A stretch of DNA of 34,929 bases from a virus: positions 1 through 34,929 of IMG/VR virus record IMGVR_UViG_3300006802_000051; one strand, written 5' to 3'. Position numbers and translations under genes: made by a program. The notes under the pieces were generated by a model. The model searched no databases. It saw only the letters and a list, made by a program, of their open reading frames with translations, and was not told where the DNA came from. Numbering within the stretch: the first letter of the stretch is position 1; each line of letters starts with the position of its first letter. This document shows positions 8,715 through 17,536 of the stretch, one piece after another.

Positions 8715-9005
8715 CTATTTATATTTATTTGCGTTATTAACATACTCATTACCCACCTGCTCTACATTATGCTGGCGGTTATGATTTTTCAAATCCTGTG
8801 TATTATTAATCATAGAAAAATCCACTGGACTCTGAAATGGTTTAAAAAAAGTGATATAGTGTGGCTTTTGATGTTCAACTTTCTGGTTAATAGTTTTATC
8901 TAACCATTCCATAACTTGCTTACCCTCGTCACTATCAATAACTATCGGATTTTCTGGGCTTTTACTAACCCATCTTTGTTCGCATTCTAAGTCTGTTAAA
9001 ATCAT
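8715..9005 (-). CDS. Small protein between portal and scaffold (96 aa)
   Basis: The protein starts MILTDLECEQRWVSKSPENP and is Asn/Gln-rich at its C-terminus. The ATG overlaps the portal stop by four bases (ATGA), so it is co-translated with head genes. Proteins of this kind are present between portal and scaffold in several podoviruses, but I do not recognise a function. A minor head-assembly role is inferred from context only. Confidence 0.45.
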   Translation of the reverse strand: MILTDLECEQRWVSKSPENPIVIDSDEGKQVMEWLDKTINQKVEHQKPHYITFFKPFQSPVDFSMINNTQDLKNHNRQHNVEQVGNEYVNNANKYK

Positions 9006-10972
9006 ACACCTACCACCGTATTAACATTAGGATTAGCACCCTCTATTTTAATTTTTTCCTGCTCAAGTGTTAGCTTTGCAGCATCTAACGCTTTATCAAA
9101 CTCATTCATCTCAATATCGCTTTCAGTTTTATTAGCATCAACAAGCAATTGTTGTTGTTTTAACTCTAATTCAGCAACTTTTATTTGTGTATTGGCTTGT
9201 AACTGTTGTTGTTTGAACTGTAATTCAGCTTGGAACTTCTGCATATCCATCTCAGCCTTAACAATATCAGGGTCTGGTGGTGGTGGTGGTGGGTTTTCCT
9301 CAGCCTGTCTTTGTTGTTCTTTTAATTTATTTAATTGTTGTTCTAATGCTTGCTCTAATCCACGGGATAACTTAAATTTACGTAAAACAGAAGTTACCAA
9401 CTCACCTGTAAAATCAATACCGAATGTTTGTGCCATCTCTGGTAATTGTGGTGATAGTTGCGATATAGCAGAAGTGAACTCAACAGCCTTAGCTTGTTCT
9501 TCCATTTCATTAGCTTCAATTGTAGAATCTGTTTCAATATCAATACTAACTTGGCGTGGTGTCTGGTTACGTAAAAACTTTTCTAAAGATAATCTAACTA
9601 CCTCTTCTGGTTCGTTCGTGATTAACATTACAGATTGCACAGAATAATGCTCACTAATAATCTCACCAATAATAGAATAAATATCTTTAATAAAACGCTG
9701 AACTTCACGTTGCATAGAAGATATACGTAATGTACCAAAGTTACTTTTTAGTTTTTGAGCCCCTAAAGTTTCTCTAGGGTCTGTTTGAGCACGCATAATA
9801 TCAGCAAGCCCTGTAATCTCATAGATGGTTTGTTTAATCTCATTTCTTTGTTGATATAAACCTTGAACAACCTCTGCTATTCTTGTTATATCCATTTCAG
9901 CAATAACAGCTTGTATTCCACCTTTTTCGCTAAATCTATTCCAATTTGCAATAGGTACAAATTGATTATCACGAGCATTAATTATATCATCAATATTGTC
10001 TATTCCACCATTAGCAACACCACGACGTTTAAGTTCTTTTATTAGAAATCTAATTCGTGTACTAATAATTTCTAACTCTTCCTGTAGGTCAGCATAATAA
10101 ACATATAAGGGTATAGGAATTAATGAATCATTAGTTGTTACACTAAATAATGGCTCCGGTATTGGATAAAAGCATTCTAATTTTAATGGGTCTTCTGTTC
10201 TATCTAAAGGCTCTGGTAATTGACTACAAATAAATAATACTTCTTTATTATCCTTATCCCATATTTCATATATTTCAACGGTATCTTTTAGGGTTTCTTG
10301 ACGCTCTTCATTACCATCGTAATTATTATATTTTTGCTCCTGTAAATGGATTGAATGTTCGCCATAATCCAACTTATTAGCAATAGAAGCCCCGAACATT
10401 TCCGTTATTTCGTCTTTACTAGCAAGCCCTTTAATAGCAACCCAAGGAACATTACACCATTTTTTAGCAGCACCAAACGTAACGTTACGCCAGTCTAAGT
10501 ATTCACACTTAACTTCTTCGTACATTTTGTCTTCTTCACCATATTCGTTTTTCTCAAATATAGGGTCGTAACAAATACGTACTAAACCAGTACCACCTAA
10601 TAAATAATCTAAAACCGCTGATTTAATTACAGAATCAAAACTATAGGATTTAATACTGTTGTTAATTGCAGTTTCTAAAACTTCTGATGCAACCCTTGCA
10701 GGTCTATCAAATGACTTTTCGGCTCTACATTCTGCAACTGGGGTGCGATTATAAAGGATAGGCATCATCATTTGTGTGTTAGAGTATAATAAATTATAAC
10801 TACTAACAGATTGATTAAAAGCGGTCGCATCACTATTGTAGATGTCTAAGTTACCTTTGTATCCACGATAAATGTTATTAATGTCTTGTGCTTTTTTGAG
10901 ATAATTTTGATAAACAGCTTGTTGCTTATTTATAAGATTAAACCATTCTGCAACACTACGAGCTTTTGCCAT
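9002..10972 (-). CDS. Portal protein (656 aa)
   Basis: The length and sequence fit podoviral portals. They include an N-terminal helical region (AEWFNLINKQQAVYQNYLKK), a central stem and clip region with ITGLADIMRAQTDPRETLGA (about residues 395-415), and a long Gln-rich C-terminal coiled coil interrupted by a six-proline run followed by DPD. It forms the dodecameric ring at one vertex through which DNA is packaged and ejected, and binds terminase and the adaptor. It starts after AAGGTTGAG and is preceded by its own promoter and palindrome, so it begins a transcription unit: portal, small protein, scaffold, capsid. Confidence 0.8.
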   Translation of the reverse strand: MAKARSVAEWFNLINKQQAVYQNYLKKAQDINNIYRGYKGNLDIYNSDATAFNQSVSSYNLLYSNTQMMMPILYNRTPVAECRAEKSFDRPARVASEVLETAINNSIKSYSFDSVIKSAVLDYLLGGTGLVRICYDPIFEKNEYGEEDKMYEEVKCEYLDWRNVTFGAAKKWCNVPWVAIKGLASKDEITEMFGASIANKLDYGEHSIHLQEQKYNNYDGNEERQETLKDTVEIYEIWDKDNKEVLFICSQLPEPLDRTEDPLKLECFYPIPEPLFSVTTNDSLIPIPLYVYYADLQEELEIISTRIRFLIKELKRRGVANGGIDNIDDIINARDNQFVPIANWNRFSEKGGIQAVIAEMDITRIAEVVQGLYQQRNEIKQTIYEITGLADIMRAQTDPRETLGAQKLKSNFGTLRISSMQREVQRFIKDIYSIIGEIISEHYSVQSVMLITNEPEEVVRLSLEKFLRNQTPRQVSIDIETDSTIEANEMEEQAKAVEFTSAISQLSPQLPEMAQTFGIDFTGELVTSVLRKFKLSRGLEQALEQQLNKLKEQQRQAEENPPPPPPDPDIVKAEMDMQKFQAELQFKQQQLQANTQIKVAELELKQQQLLVDANKTESDIEMNEFDKALDAAKLTLEQEKIKIEGANPNVNTVVGV

Positions 10973-11015
10973 CTCAACCTTGATTGACTTTTATTAAACT
11001 ACAAATAATGATTGC

Positions 11016-11026
11016 ACCGACGGTGT
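11016..11026. promoter_or_regulatory. G/C palindrome in the portal leader
   Basis: CACCGACGGTG has 5-bp arms around a single base, is G/C-rich in an A/T-rich gap, and has looser outer symmetry (ATTG on both flanks). It lies just past the predicted start of the portal transcript. It could be an operator or a small RNA hairpin. There is no U-tract, so it is not a terminator. Confidence 0.4.
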
Positions 11027-11034
11027 TCAATTAT

Positions 11035-11063
11035 ATTATATACTATTTTGAAATAACAATCAA
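11035..11063 (-). promoter_or_regulatory. Predicted sigma70-type promoter for portal-scaffold-capsid genes
   Basis: On the leftward strand TTGATT is followed by 17 bases and a perfect TATAAT. It lies in the only gap between the small virion gene (11068) and the portal gene. Transcription would start near 11028 and run leftward into the portal gene. Confidence 0.55.
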
Positions 11064-11067
11064 ATAG

Positions 11068-11325
11068 TTAAGGTAAGGCACTAATAGTATTAACACTCTG
11101 CCAATTACTAAAACCATTAGCTAGTGCAAATTCATTTTGTAAATCATTTAAATCAGTTAATGAGCTACTATTGCGAATTTGCAACCATTGTATAAAAGCC
11201 TCATTATAATTATTAGATGTAGCACCCTCAGCTTGAAACGCCGCTAAACTATCGCCGTTATAATCTAATGTTGTACCCGCTATCGCTCTGAATGATGCGT
11301 GTTTACCTTCTTGATTTGTTGGCAT
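11068..11325 (-). CDS. Small virion-cluster protein (85 aa)
   Basis: This short protein has the core sequence FRAIAGTTLDYNGDSLAAFQ and the ending GFSNWQSVNTISALP, a pattern I associate with small structural-cluster proteins of marine and soil phages. Its ATG overlaps the TAA of the preceding surface protein (TAATG). It may be a minor tail or head protein. No enzymatic motif is present. Confidence 0.45.
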   Translation of the reverse strand: MPTNQEGKHASFRAIAGTTLDYNGDSLAAFQAEGATSNNYNEAFIQWLQIRNSSSLTDLNDLQNEFALANGFSNWQSVNTISALP

Positions 11326-12497
11326 TATGACCTCTGATATTCGTTTAAGCTAAATCTTAAAGTTATTTGTGTATTATTTTGGTCTGTATTAGCCGTAAAA
11401 TACAAAACATCTGTTGGCGACAAATTAAAGCCAACAGGGTCTTCAATTATAACTGTATTTTCAGATTGAGTATCAACAACATGTCTAAAGACCTCGAATT
11501 TTGTATCAATAGCTCTATTATATGCCCAACCTAAAACAGTTACTTTTGGATTGCTTCCAGATAACTTATTAACATTAAAGTATAAAAACTTAGCTACAGA
11601 GTCATCATTAGAACCATTAAAATATATTGCTTGCTGTGTTACACTGCCACCCGCTGGAATAATAGCTTGCACATCTGTACTACCACCAGATGTAGTAGAT
11701 ATTTTAATCTCACTCTTATTAGCTTTGTTTGTACCACTTGCTGATACAGCTACACGATTAATACCTAATCCACTAAATGCAGTTGTATCGTCACCGTCAG
11801 TTCCTAATGTATGTGTTGCTGTTGCAGGTCTACCTGTAGAATCTATATAACTAATAGTTAATTCAGTTGCACCTACAGTACCCGCCCCATCTGTACTACC
11901 ACCAGCAGTACCATCATATTCTATATCAAAAGTATCCGCACTAGTCATAGGTGTGAAAGTATCACTACTCGTACTATTTGCCCAAATAATTTCATCTCCA
12001 CCACCAGAGGTTAAGTTACTCCGATAAGCGAATTTCGTCCAACCAGTAACCCCTGCACGTCTACCAATTCTAATTTCATCTTGTGGTACTGTTGAGCGTG
12101 TTAATGTAGCATCACTATCAATCCCTACTGTTTGATTTAACGGCGTAACAGACGGAACAAAGTTATCACCATAATAAGTTGTTAATCTTAAATATGTTTG
12201 TGCTCCACTATCATTAACCAACCTAACACGGAAATATCTACCTAATTTAACCGCAGTATGGAACTCCGATATTCCATCAGCAACCTCAAATCCACTAGAT
12301 GGAAATGTAGAATCCCAGTTAGTACCGTCATTAGAAAAATCGAAGTAAAGCGTTCCTGTGTTATCAGTTTTACACATTACCCCGACTTGGCTATAATTAT
12401 TTTGCTCACCAACCCCAGTAAATGTAGCACCACTTCCCAAAGGAGTTGTTGTAGAGTTGCTAGTTGATGTTACACCTTTTGCACTTATATAAGTCAT
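11325..12497 (-). CDS. Beta-rich virion surface protein (390 aa)
   Basis: ATG 12497 overlaps the upstream TGA (ATGA); a GTG at 12509 is possible but adds only four residues. The protein is almost all Ser, Thr, Gly and strand-forming residues. It includes GTLYFDFSNDGTNWD and YFRVRLVNDSGAQTYLRLTTY, a jelly-roll-like block frequent in phage exposed proteins, and ends TLRFSLNEYQRS. It is probably a head fibre, tail fibre or other surface component. The exact place in the virion is unknown. Confidence 0.5.
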   Translation of the reverse strand: MTYISAKGVTSTSNSTTTPLGSGATFTGVGEQNNYSQVGVMCKTDNTGTLYFDFSNDGTNWDSTFPSSGFEVADGISEFHTAVKLGRYFRVRLVNDSGAQTYLRLTTYYGDNFVPSVTPLNQTVGIDSDATLTRSTVPQDEIRIGRRAGVTGWTKFAYRSNLTSGGGDEIIWANSTSSDTFTPMTSADTFDIEYDGTAGGSTDGAGTVGATELTISYIDSTGRPATATHTLGTDGDDTTAFSGLGINRVAVSASGTNKANKSEIKISTTSGGSTDVQAIIPAGGSVTQQAIYFNGSNDDSVAKFLYFNVNKLSGSNPKVTVLGWAYNRAIDTKFEVFRHVVDTQSENTVIIEDPVGFNLSPTDVLYFTANTDQNNTQITLRFSLNEYQRS

Positions 12498-14191
12498 AAT
12501 ATAAACCACTCATTTCCATTACTATGTATAGTTACACTATCGTACTGTGAGGAAATTACTACAGTGGTTGAACCGTCTATTGTTTCTGACGAGTTTCCGT
12601 CTATTGTAACAGTATTTACGCTACTATCTATTTTTTTAATATTATACACTCTATCTACTACACTTGCAACAGCGGGTAATGTTATCGTTATTGCGTTGCT
12701 AGTTGCGTCTGCATATATAACTGTTATATCACTAGCGGTGTATGTACTTGCAGTAATATTAATAAAACTAGCTTTTGTTGGTTGTGTATATGTTATTTGT
12801 GGCTGTCTACCTAATAACTTTTGCTTAATATAAATATATAAAGCAGTATCTAGTATTACTAAATCGTTAGTTACATTCACAAAATAATCTTGCTCTAGGA
12901 TTCTAATACCATCTTGCACCTTCTGTAAATCATTACCTTTCTCAAGCATATATAACAAAGGAAATAATGAAGCATGAGGGTTATCACTAGTTCTATACCA
13001 CCAATCACTTATCTTGTTATTCATGTAAGTTGTAGCAGCTAGACGTTTATCATAAGTAAGCTCGTCATCATCCATATATAGCATAACAATAGCTTGTGCG
13101 TACCATCTTGCGGTTTCTGCTGCTGTGCTTGTGTCTAACTCTAAATCTCCATAGAAATACACAAAATGATCTGTACTCCATAGCCCATTAATACCAGTCA
13201 CTAATGAAGCACGTAATGTTTCTGCTTGGTCGTATCTTATTTTATCGCCAACAAGCCTATAATATTCTTTAGCCAACTTAGCACCACCTAGCACCTCCGC
13301 ACTATCAGCAGCGTATTGTAGCGGTACTATTGTACCATCACCAATATCTACATTATTAGCAGCTCCTGTAATTGGGTCTGTGTTTTGTTGAAATACATAA
13401 GGCAAATTATTAACCACAACCAACGCAAGATACTCAGTCCATATTGCATCAATAATAACTGAATAAGCTCTAGCACCATTATTAGATGCACCTGCTAACC
13501 ATGATTTATCGCCTGTATTCTGGATATAAGCAGCAACCATAAAGAATATACTAGCCATAGCTGAATCATCGGCATCTTGCTTCTTTAACGCACTTAAATC
13601 ATCAGTATAAGCCATCTGGTAAGCTGTATGGTTAGTTGCGTGTTCTATTTCACGTGTCCAGACTACAGTACCATCATTGACAGTTGTGCCTGTAAATGTA
13701 GGAGCCGAAGAATTACTTGTTCCTGCTGTTGTGCATCGCCATACATAACCTGTTGTGTGTATAAATGTATTTTCAACATAAACTGTGCTATCTAGTCTAG
13801 GAAGTATTACTTGGTCTAGCATCTTCTTGATATGTGGTAAAGCTCTATCTGTAAAGTCTGTACCACTAAACGACTTCATTTGATAATATAATGCAAAATT
13901 AGAAAAATAAGGCTCTAATGCACTATTTGTATATGAGCGTAACGCATTCTGTAATGAACCACTAGTAACTAAGAATCTATCTATAATAATATCTTTATTA
14001 TACGAAGTACCGATAGCAGTACTTGACGCTAAATCACCAGCTAACGGAATAAGTTGCTCGTCGTTGTCGTATAATTCTAATTTATAGCCATTAGTTTTAA
14101 GAACCCCACTACTAATACTGATATTAGTTATATCTGTTGTCTTATAAATATCAACTGTTGAGGTAAGACCTGCAATATATGTATCTGCCAT
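12494..14191 (-). CDS. Putative tailspike-like protein with helical toroid domain (565 aa)
   Basis: The gene sits between the large terminase and head genes. Residues from about 85 to 460 are helix-rich with aromatic residues (ETARWYAQAIVMLYMDDDEL, SDWWYRTSDNPHASLFPLLY), which resembles alpha/alpha-toroid carbohydrate-active enzymes. A small insert near residues 150-180 (VWRCTTAGTSNSSAPTFTG) resembles short strand modules of tail proteins. The C-terminal 90 residues are a strand-rich Thr/Ser/Val domain (NAITITLPAVASVVDRVYNI) like those at the tips of fibres. I infer a host-surface polysaccharide-binding or -degrading spike. No catalytic residues can be assigned by eye. Confidence 0.4.
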   Translation of the reverse strand: MADTYIAGLTSTVDIYKTTDITNISISSGVLKTNGYKLELYDNDEQLIPLAGDLASSTAIGTSYNKDIIIDRFLVTSGSLQNALRSYTNSALEPYFSNFALYYQMKSFSGTDFTDRALPHIKKMLDQVILPRLDSTVYVENTFIHTTGYVWRCTTAGTSNSSAPTFTGTTVNDGTVVWTREIEHATNHTAYQMAYTDDLSALKKQDADDSAMASIFFMVAAYIQNTGDKSWLAGASNNGARAYSVIIDAIWTEYLALVVVNNLPYVFQQNTDPITGAANNVDIGDGTIVPLQYAADSAEVLGGAKLAKEYYRLVGDKIRYDQAETLRASLVTGINGLWSTDHFVYFYGDLELDTSTAAETARWYAQAIVMLYMDDDELTYDKRLAATTYMNNKISDWWYRTSDNPHASLFPLLYMLEKGNDLQKVQDGIRILEQDYFVNVTNDLVILDTALYIYIKQKLLGRQPQITYTQPTKASFINITASTYTASDITVIYADATSNAITITLPAVASVVDRVYNIKKIDSSVNTVTIDGNSSETIDGSTTVVISSQYDSVTIHSNGNEWFIL

Positions 14192-14194
14192 TTA

Positions 14195-15613
14195 TCAATT
14201 CCATTTGTTATATTCCTGTTCTTCTACTATACTATCAAATGTCATTGCTGCTATTGGCAGTTGCTCTTTGTATGGTTTAATCCCACGTAATCTATCTGCA
14301 AATAAATATGTAGCCACATACTGTAATGCGTCGTGAACATGTGAGTAATCGTTCTTATCAGGTTTATCAACATATCTTTCTGCTGCCGTTTGCATTCTTC
14401 TATATTGATAACGCCCTTGGAAACCTTTTCTTAGTTTACTACATTTTGTTGTTAATTTAAAGCACGGAACACCATCACTAATACGAGTTAAGGCGTAACG
14501 TACTGATTCAATCCTTATATTAGGGTCTTGGTCACCACCCATAATATTAATATTCTTACCCCATAATACATCAAAACAAGTACGCTCATCAGTTTGCACT
14601 CTTTGATTCCCTGCTGGGTCACCAATATCAACCCATTCTATATTAGGATATTCTAGGATACAATGTTGTAGCACTGCATCGCTAAATTTATCTATACCTG
14701 AACTTTCTGCGGTCATCTCGTCAAACACCACCCATTGCCCATTAGGTGCAAGGAATGAGAAACAACAAGCGGGAGTAAGTCCAAAATCCCAACCCCTGAA
14801 AAATTTAATACCACTCTCAGGGTCAGGTAATACAACATCATCATTACAATGTAAGAAGTCGCTATAATCAGTATATACTGGCTTACCGTCCTTAACATAA
14901 CCGTACTCACCTTTAATATATACTTTGATATAATCAGGATCTTTACCTACAGCAAGGTTAGTATAATAGTTATCAGGTAAGTTTTTAATATTCTCTGCTT
15001 CTGGTGATAATCCGCTTGGCTGTTTAAATACCTTAGCATTAGAAGGGCAGTTTTCCTCAAAGTATTTATACCACCAAGAATCATCGTCAGGCGGGTTAGT
15101 GTCCATAAACACTCCCCACCATGAAGCCCCACCATCTTTTTTAGCAGGGTAACGACCGACACGACCACATAAACCATCAATAATAGATTTTGGAACATCA
15201 CGAGCTTCATTAACCCATGCTCCAGTTAATTCTAATGATAGTAAATTTGCAATCTGCTCTGGTCTATCTAAAGCAAGAAACAGCACTTCAAATTCTACGT
15301 TGGGGAAACACGTGCAAACGAAGCGATGTTCTGCTTTATAATAGCGTCCGCATAAATTAAACGGTAGCCATTGTTCAAATGTTTTTATTGTTGTGTTTTC
15401 AAGTTGTTTATATGTGTTACGAATAATTGCCCATCTTGTGCGTCTGACACCTGTAGCATCCGGTTCTTGTGCCATCGCACGTCTAATAATTTCTACAGTA
15501 CAACCAGCTGATTTACCTGAACCAAACGGACCCATAATACCACGGACAAAGCTATCATCATTTGAGAATCGTTCTATTGTAGGTACACTTTCATAGCTGT
15601 AGTTAATTTGCAT
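14195..15613 (-). CDS. terL: Terminase large subunit (472 aa)
   Basis: The packaging motor has both expected domains. The ATPase part shows Walker A GPFGSGKS at residues 28-35 and a Walker B-like LTGAWVNEA with a catalytic Glu. The nuclease part shows acidic residues in RGWDFGLTPA and DIGDPAGNQR and a C-terminal SHVHDALQY. It pumps DNA into procapsids and cuts the concatemer. I chose ATG 15613 (after GGATAGGTAGT) because longer starts would overlap terS without a ribosome site. It lies 13 bases after terS. Gene order and circular map fit headful packaging, but the strategy is not proven. Confidence 0.9.
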   Translation of the reverse strand: MQINYSYESVPTIERFSNDDSFVRGIMGPFGSGKSAGCTVEIIRRAMAQEPDATGVRRTRWAIIRNTYKQLENTTIKTFEQWLPFNLCGRYYKAEHRFVCTCFPNVEFEVLFLALDRPEQIANLLSLELTGAWVNEARDVPKSIIDGLCGRVGRYPAKKDGGASWWGVFMDTNPPDDDSWWYKYFEENCPSNAKVFKQPSGLSPEAENIKNLPDNYYTNLAVGKDPDYIKVYIKGEYGYVKDGKPVYTDYSDFLHCNDDVVLPDPESGIKFFRGWDFGLTPACCFSFLAPNGQWVVFDEMTAESSGIDKFSDAVLQHCILEYPNIEWVDIGDPAGNQRVQTDERTCFDVLWGKNINIMGGDQDPNIRIESVRYALTRISDGVPCFKLTTKCSKLRKGFQGRYQYRRMQTAAERYVDKPDKNDYSHVHDALQYVATYLFADRLRGIKPYKEQLPIAAMTFDSIVEEQEYNKWN

Positions 15614-15626
15614 ACTACCTATCCAT

Positions 15627-16007
15627 TTAATCCTTTTGAGTAGTGGTAATGTTAAATGAAAAATGTTTGGAATCAGTTTCAGCTGCATTAAAGGCATTTA
15701 AACGCTTACCCCATTTATCAGCCGCCCCATTCATACCAGCAAAGTCTTTTGCTTTATGTGCCATTCTTGCCATTTCGAGGATATAATTATCTAACCCCTC
15801 TATAGTTAATTGAGTCTTTTCTGATAGTGTTTTACGTCGTTCTGCTATAGCTTCTGCAATTTCAGGTTTTTTCAGGTTTTCTTGTCCGATTGAGTAAGCA
15901 GTTTTTTCACTGTATTCTGCCCTGATTGCTGCTTGAGTTGCATTATTATCTATAAGGTATTCTTCAATAAACCTTTCTTGTTTAGCTGTTAATTTCTTTT
16001 GCGTCAT
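15627..16007 (-). CDS. terS: Terminase small subunit (126 aa)
   Basis: The N-terminus, LTAKQERFIEEYLIDNNATQ, then AAIRAEYSEKTAYSIGQENL, is the helix-turn-helix region of the Terminase_2 family that binds the packaging site. The rest is helical and oligomerising. It partners with TerL downstream. A promoter with an extended -10 lies just upstream, so this is the first gene of the leftward packaging and virion operon. The leader is short, and no strong Shine-Dalgarno sequence is visible before ATG 16007. Confidence 0.85.
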   Translation of the reverse strand: MTQKKLTAKQERFIEEYLIDNNATQAAIRAEYSEKTAYSIGQENLKKPEIAEAIAERRKTLSEKTQLTIEGLDNYILEMARMAHKAKDFAGMNGAADKWGKRLNAFNAAETDSKHFSFNITTTQKD

Positions 16008-16043
16008 ATCGTTATCAGGGGATTACGTTGTATTACATTATGA

Positions 16044-16072
16044 ATTATAGCACGATTTCCTTATTATTACAA
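16044..16072 (-). promoter_or_regulatory. Predicted promoter of the packaging/virion operon
   Basis: Leftward TTGTAA, 17 bases, TATAAT with TG one base upstream (extended -10). It lies between the zinc-ribbon gene and terS. Transcription would start near 16037, about 30 bases before the terS ATG. Confidence 0.6.
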
Positions 16073-16091
16073 TCTATGGTAAATAAACACC

Positions 16092-16265
16092 TTAATCCTC
16101 AAACAAATCTTTGATGGTGTATGTCATACTACAATCAGCACATTCTACCATTCCGAACTTCCACACTACCCACTCATGCCCCTCACAACTCCTACATTGT
16201 AAAATTAAATGTGGCACTGTTTTATCGCATGTTTCCTTTGTAGGGAATTGAATCACGTCACCCAT
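16092..16265 (-). CDS. Zinc-ribbon protein (57 aa)
   Basis: Two CxxC pairs, QCRSC and ECADC, are separated by 15 residues and a tryptophan pair (HEWVVW), giving a small zinc-ribbon fold. The start MGDVIQFP resembles many short phage zinc-ribbon proteins. The ATG overlaps the TAA of the dual-HTH gene (TAATG). It may bind nucleic acid or another protein; the role is unknown. It ends the middle leftward operon. Confidence 0.6.
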   Translation of the reverse strand: MGDVIQFPTKETCDKTVPHLILQCRSCEGHEWVVWKFGMVECADCSMTYTIKDLFED

Positions 16266-16801
16266 TAACTAGCCTCCTTTATATATTTTGAAATATCAAT
16301 ATCATAGTAATCTGCTAACTTCTGAATAGAAGTAATTGAAAATGAGCGAATCTCTCTTTCTACATAAGAAATTAATGTTGGTGATATTTTCGCTTCTTGT
16401 GATATTTTTTTGAATGTCTTACCACTTTTAATCCTTTGTGTATAAAATATAGTAGCAAGTTCTGGTGTCATTATCATTGTATGTTTACGTGTAGAACTAT
16501 GTTTACTAGGTTTTCTTCTCATTTGCCCTGCTGTAGTTTCCTCTTGTGGTGCAGGCTTACCGTATATATCGCGGGGCATCACCATCGTTTCAGGGTATAA
16601 ATCTGCTGGGTTAATCCGTAAAGCTTTTGCAACATCACTCATTAATGGGAATGTAATATTTTTACCACACTCATAATCTTGCAATTGCTCTAATGTTGTT
16701 TTGTTTTCCAGTTTTCTAGCTAACTCTAGCTGTGACAATCCGCTTTTTATTCTAAATTCTTGGATTCTTGAACCCACTACTTTTTGTTTACTTGTTTGCA
16801 T
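16265..16801 (-). CDS. Regulator with two XRE helix-turn-helix domains (178 aa)
   Basis: Residues 8-65 form one HTH_XRE-type domain (SRIQEFRIKSGLSQLELARK, with YECGKN in the turn region and a Pro-rich linker after DLYPE). Residues 115-175 form a second (FKKISQEAKISPTLISYVER, IQKLADYYDIDISKYI). They are joined by a basic Pro/Ser/Thr linker. Dual-HTH proteins can bind two half-sites from one chain. It directly precedes the zinc-ribbon gene and the late promoter, so it may control the switch to packaging genes. That role is an inference. The start is coupled by TAATG to the upstream gene. Confidence 0.7.
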   Translation of the reverse strand: MQTSKQKVVGSRIQEFRIKSGLSQLELARKLENKTTLEQLQDYECGKNITFPLMSDVAKALRINPADLYPETMVMPRDIYGKPAPQEETTAGQMRRKPSKHSSTRKHTMIMTPELATIFYTQRIKSGKTFKKISQEAKISPTLISYVEREIRSFSITSIQKLADYYDIDISKYIKEAS

Positions 16802-17364
16802 TATGCAGCCTCCAATTCATATACATATTTAAAAAAATTATATTCTTCACGTAACATATTGATTAACTTTGTCACTTTTTTATCAATAGATTTAAATTTA
16901 TTATCACCCCCTATTTCATGATATTCACGTCCCCATTCATTAAAATAGTAATCCATACACTCCTCAAATAATGGGTGTACACCATTTAAATAAAATCCAT
17001 CATCTTGTAATTTACGTATAGAACGCATTATAATTAAATTATGATGTTGTGTTGTTAGATGTTTACGCTCATTCTCATTAGGCATTAAGAAATTCATTAT
17101 ATGGTAAAGCACCTTATTTATTCTACGTTTATATGTATCTTTATCTGGAGTCCTATTAAACATATCATCTAACATAGATTCACATTCTTCTATCTTATCC
17201 TTATATAATTTGGCTTTTTCTTGATTACCCTCCTCAACTGCACATCTGTAATTTGCTTTCATAATATATACAGTATAGAATGGGAATAATAATTCTTGAG
17301 TTGTAATAATAGCATCAATTACTTTGTCTGTATTTTTTTGTTTAAAAGTTAACCGCCTACTCAT
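16801..17364 (-). CDS. Helical protein of unknown function (187 aa)
   Basis: A charged, mostly helical protein with FKQKNTDKVIDAIITTQELL at the start and an aromatic C-terminal part (ECMDYYFNEWGREYHEIGGD). It overlaps its upstream neighbour by 8 bases and its downstream neighbour by TAATG, so all three are co-translated. I do not recognise a family. The size and helical bundle style recall phage proteins such as four-helix bundles near regulators, but there is no motif to support a role. Confidence 0.45.
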   Translation of the reverse strand: MSRRLTFKQKNTDKVIDAIITTQELLFPFYTVYIMKANYRCAVEEGNQEKAKLYKDKIEECESMLDDMFNRTPDKDTYKRRINKVLYHIMNFLMPNENERKHLTTQHHNLIIMRSIRKLQDDGFYLNGVHPLFEECMDYYFNEWGREYHEIGGDNKFKSIDKKVTKLINMLREEYNFFKYVYELEAA

Positions 17365-17536
17365 CTGGATAATACTCCTTAATTAATTGTTTTGCTTCTT
17401 CTGTTGCTTCCATTTTAAGCATGTGTGTCGATTTATCTGTTATGTTGTCATATAACAACATTCCTAGTCTTTCATTATACAAATACTCAAATTGTTCGTT
17501 ATATTCTCTTCTTGTTGGTTTATCCATATTACTCAT
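17357..17536 (-). CDS. Small charged protein (59 aa)
   Basis: The start overlaps the preceding stop (ATGA), with AAAGGAGA immediately upstream. A second in-frame ATG three codons later (17527) is better spaced from the ribosome site and may be the true start. The protein is hydrophilic, with MDKPTRREYNEQFEYLYNER near the start and ending YYPDE. Function unknown. It overlaps the next gene by 8 bases. Confidence 0.5.
   Translation of the reverse strand: MSNMDKPTRREYNEQFEYLYNERLGMLLYDNITDKSTHMLKMEATEEAKQLIKEYYPDE

Noticed and set aside
9192-9647. Cys-rich plus-strand frame opposite the portal C-terminus
   Set aside because: The cysteines come from reading Gln/Asn codons of the portal in reverse; it has no ribosome site.
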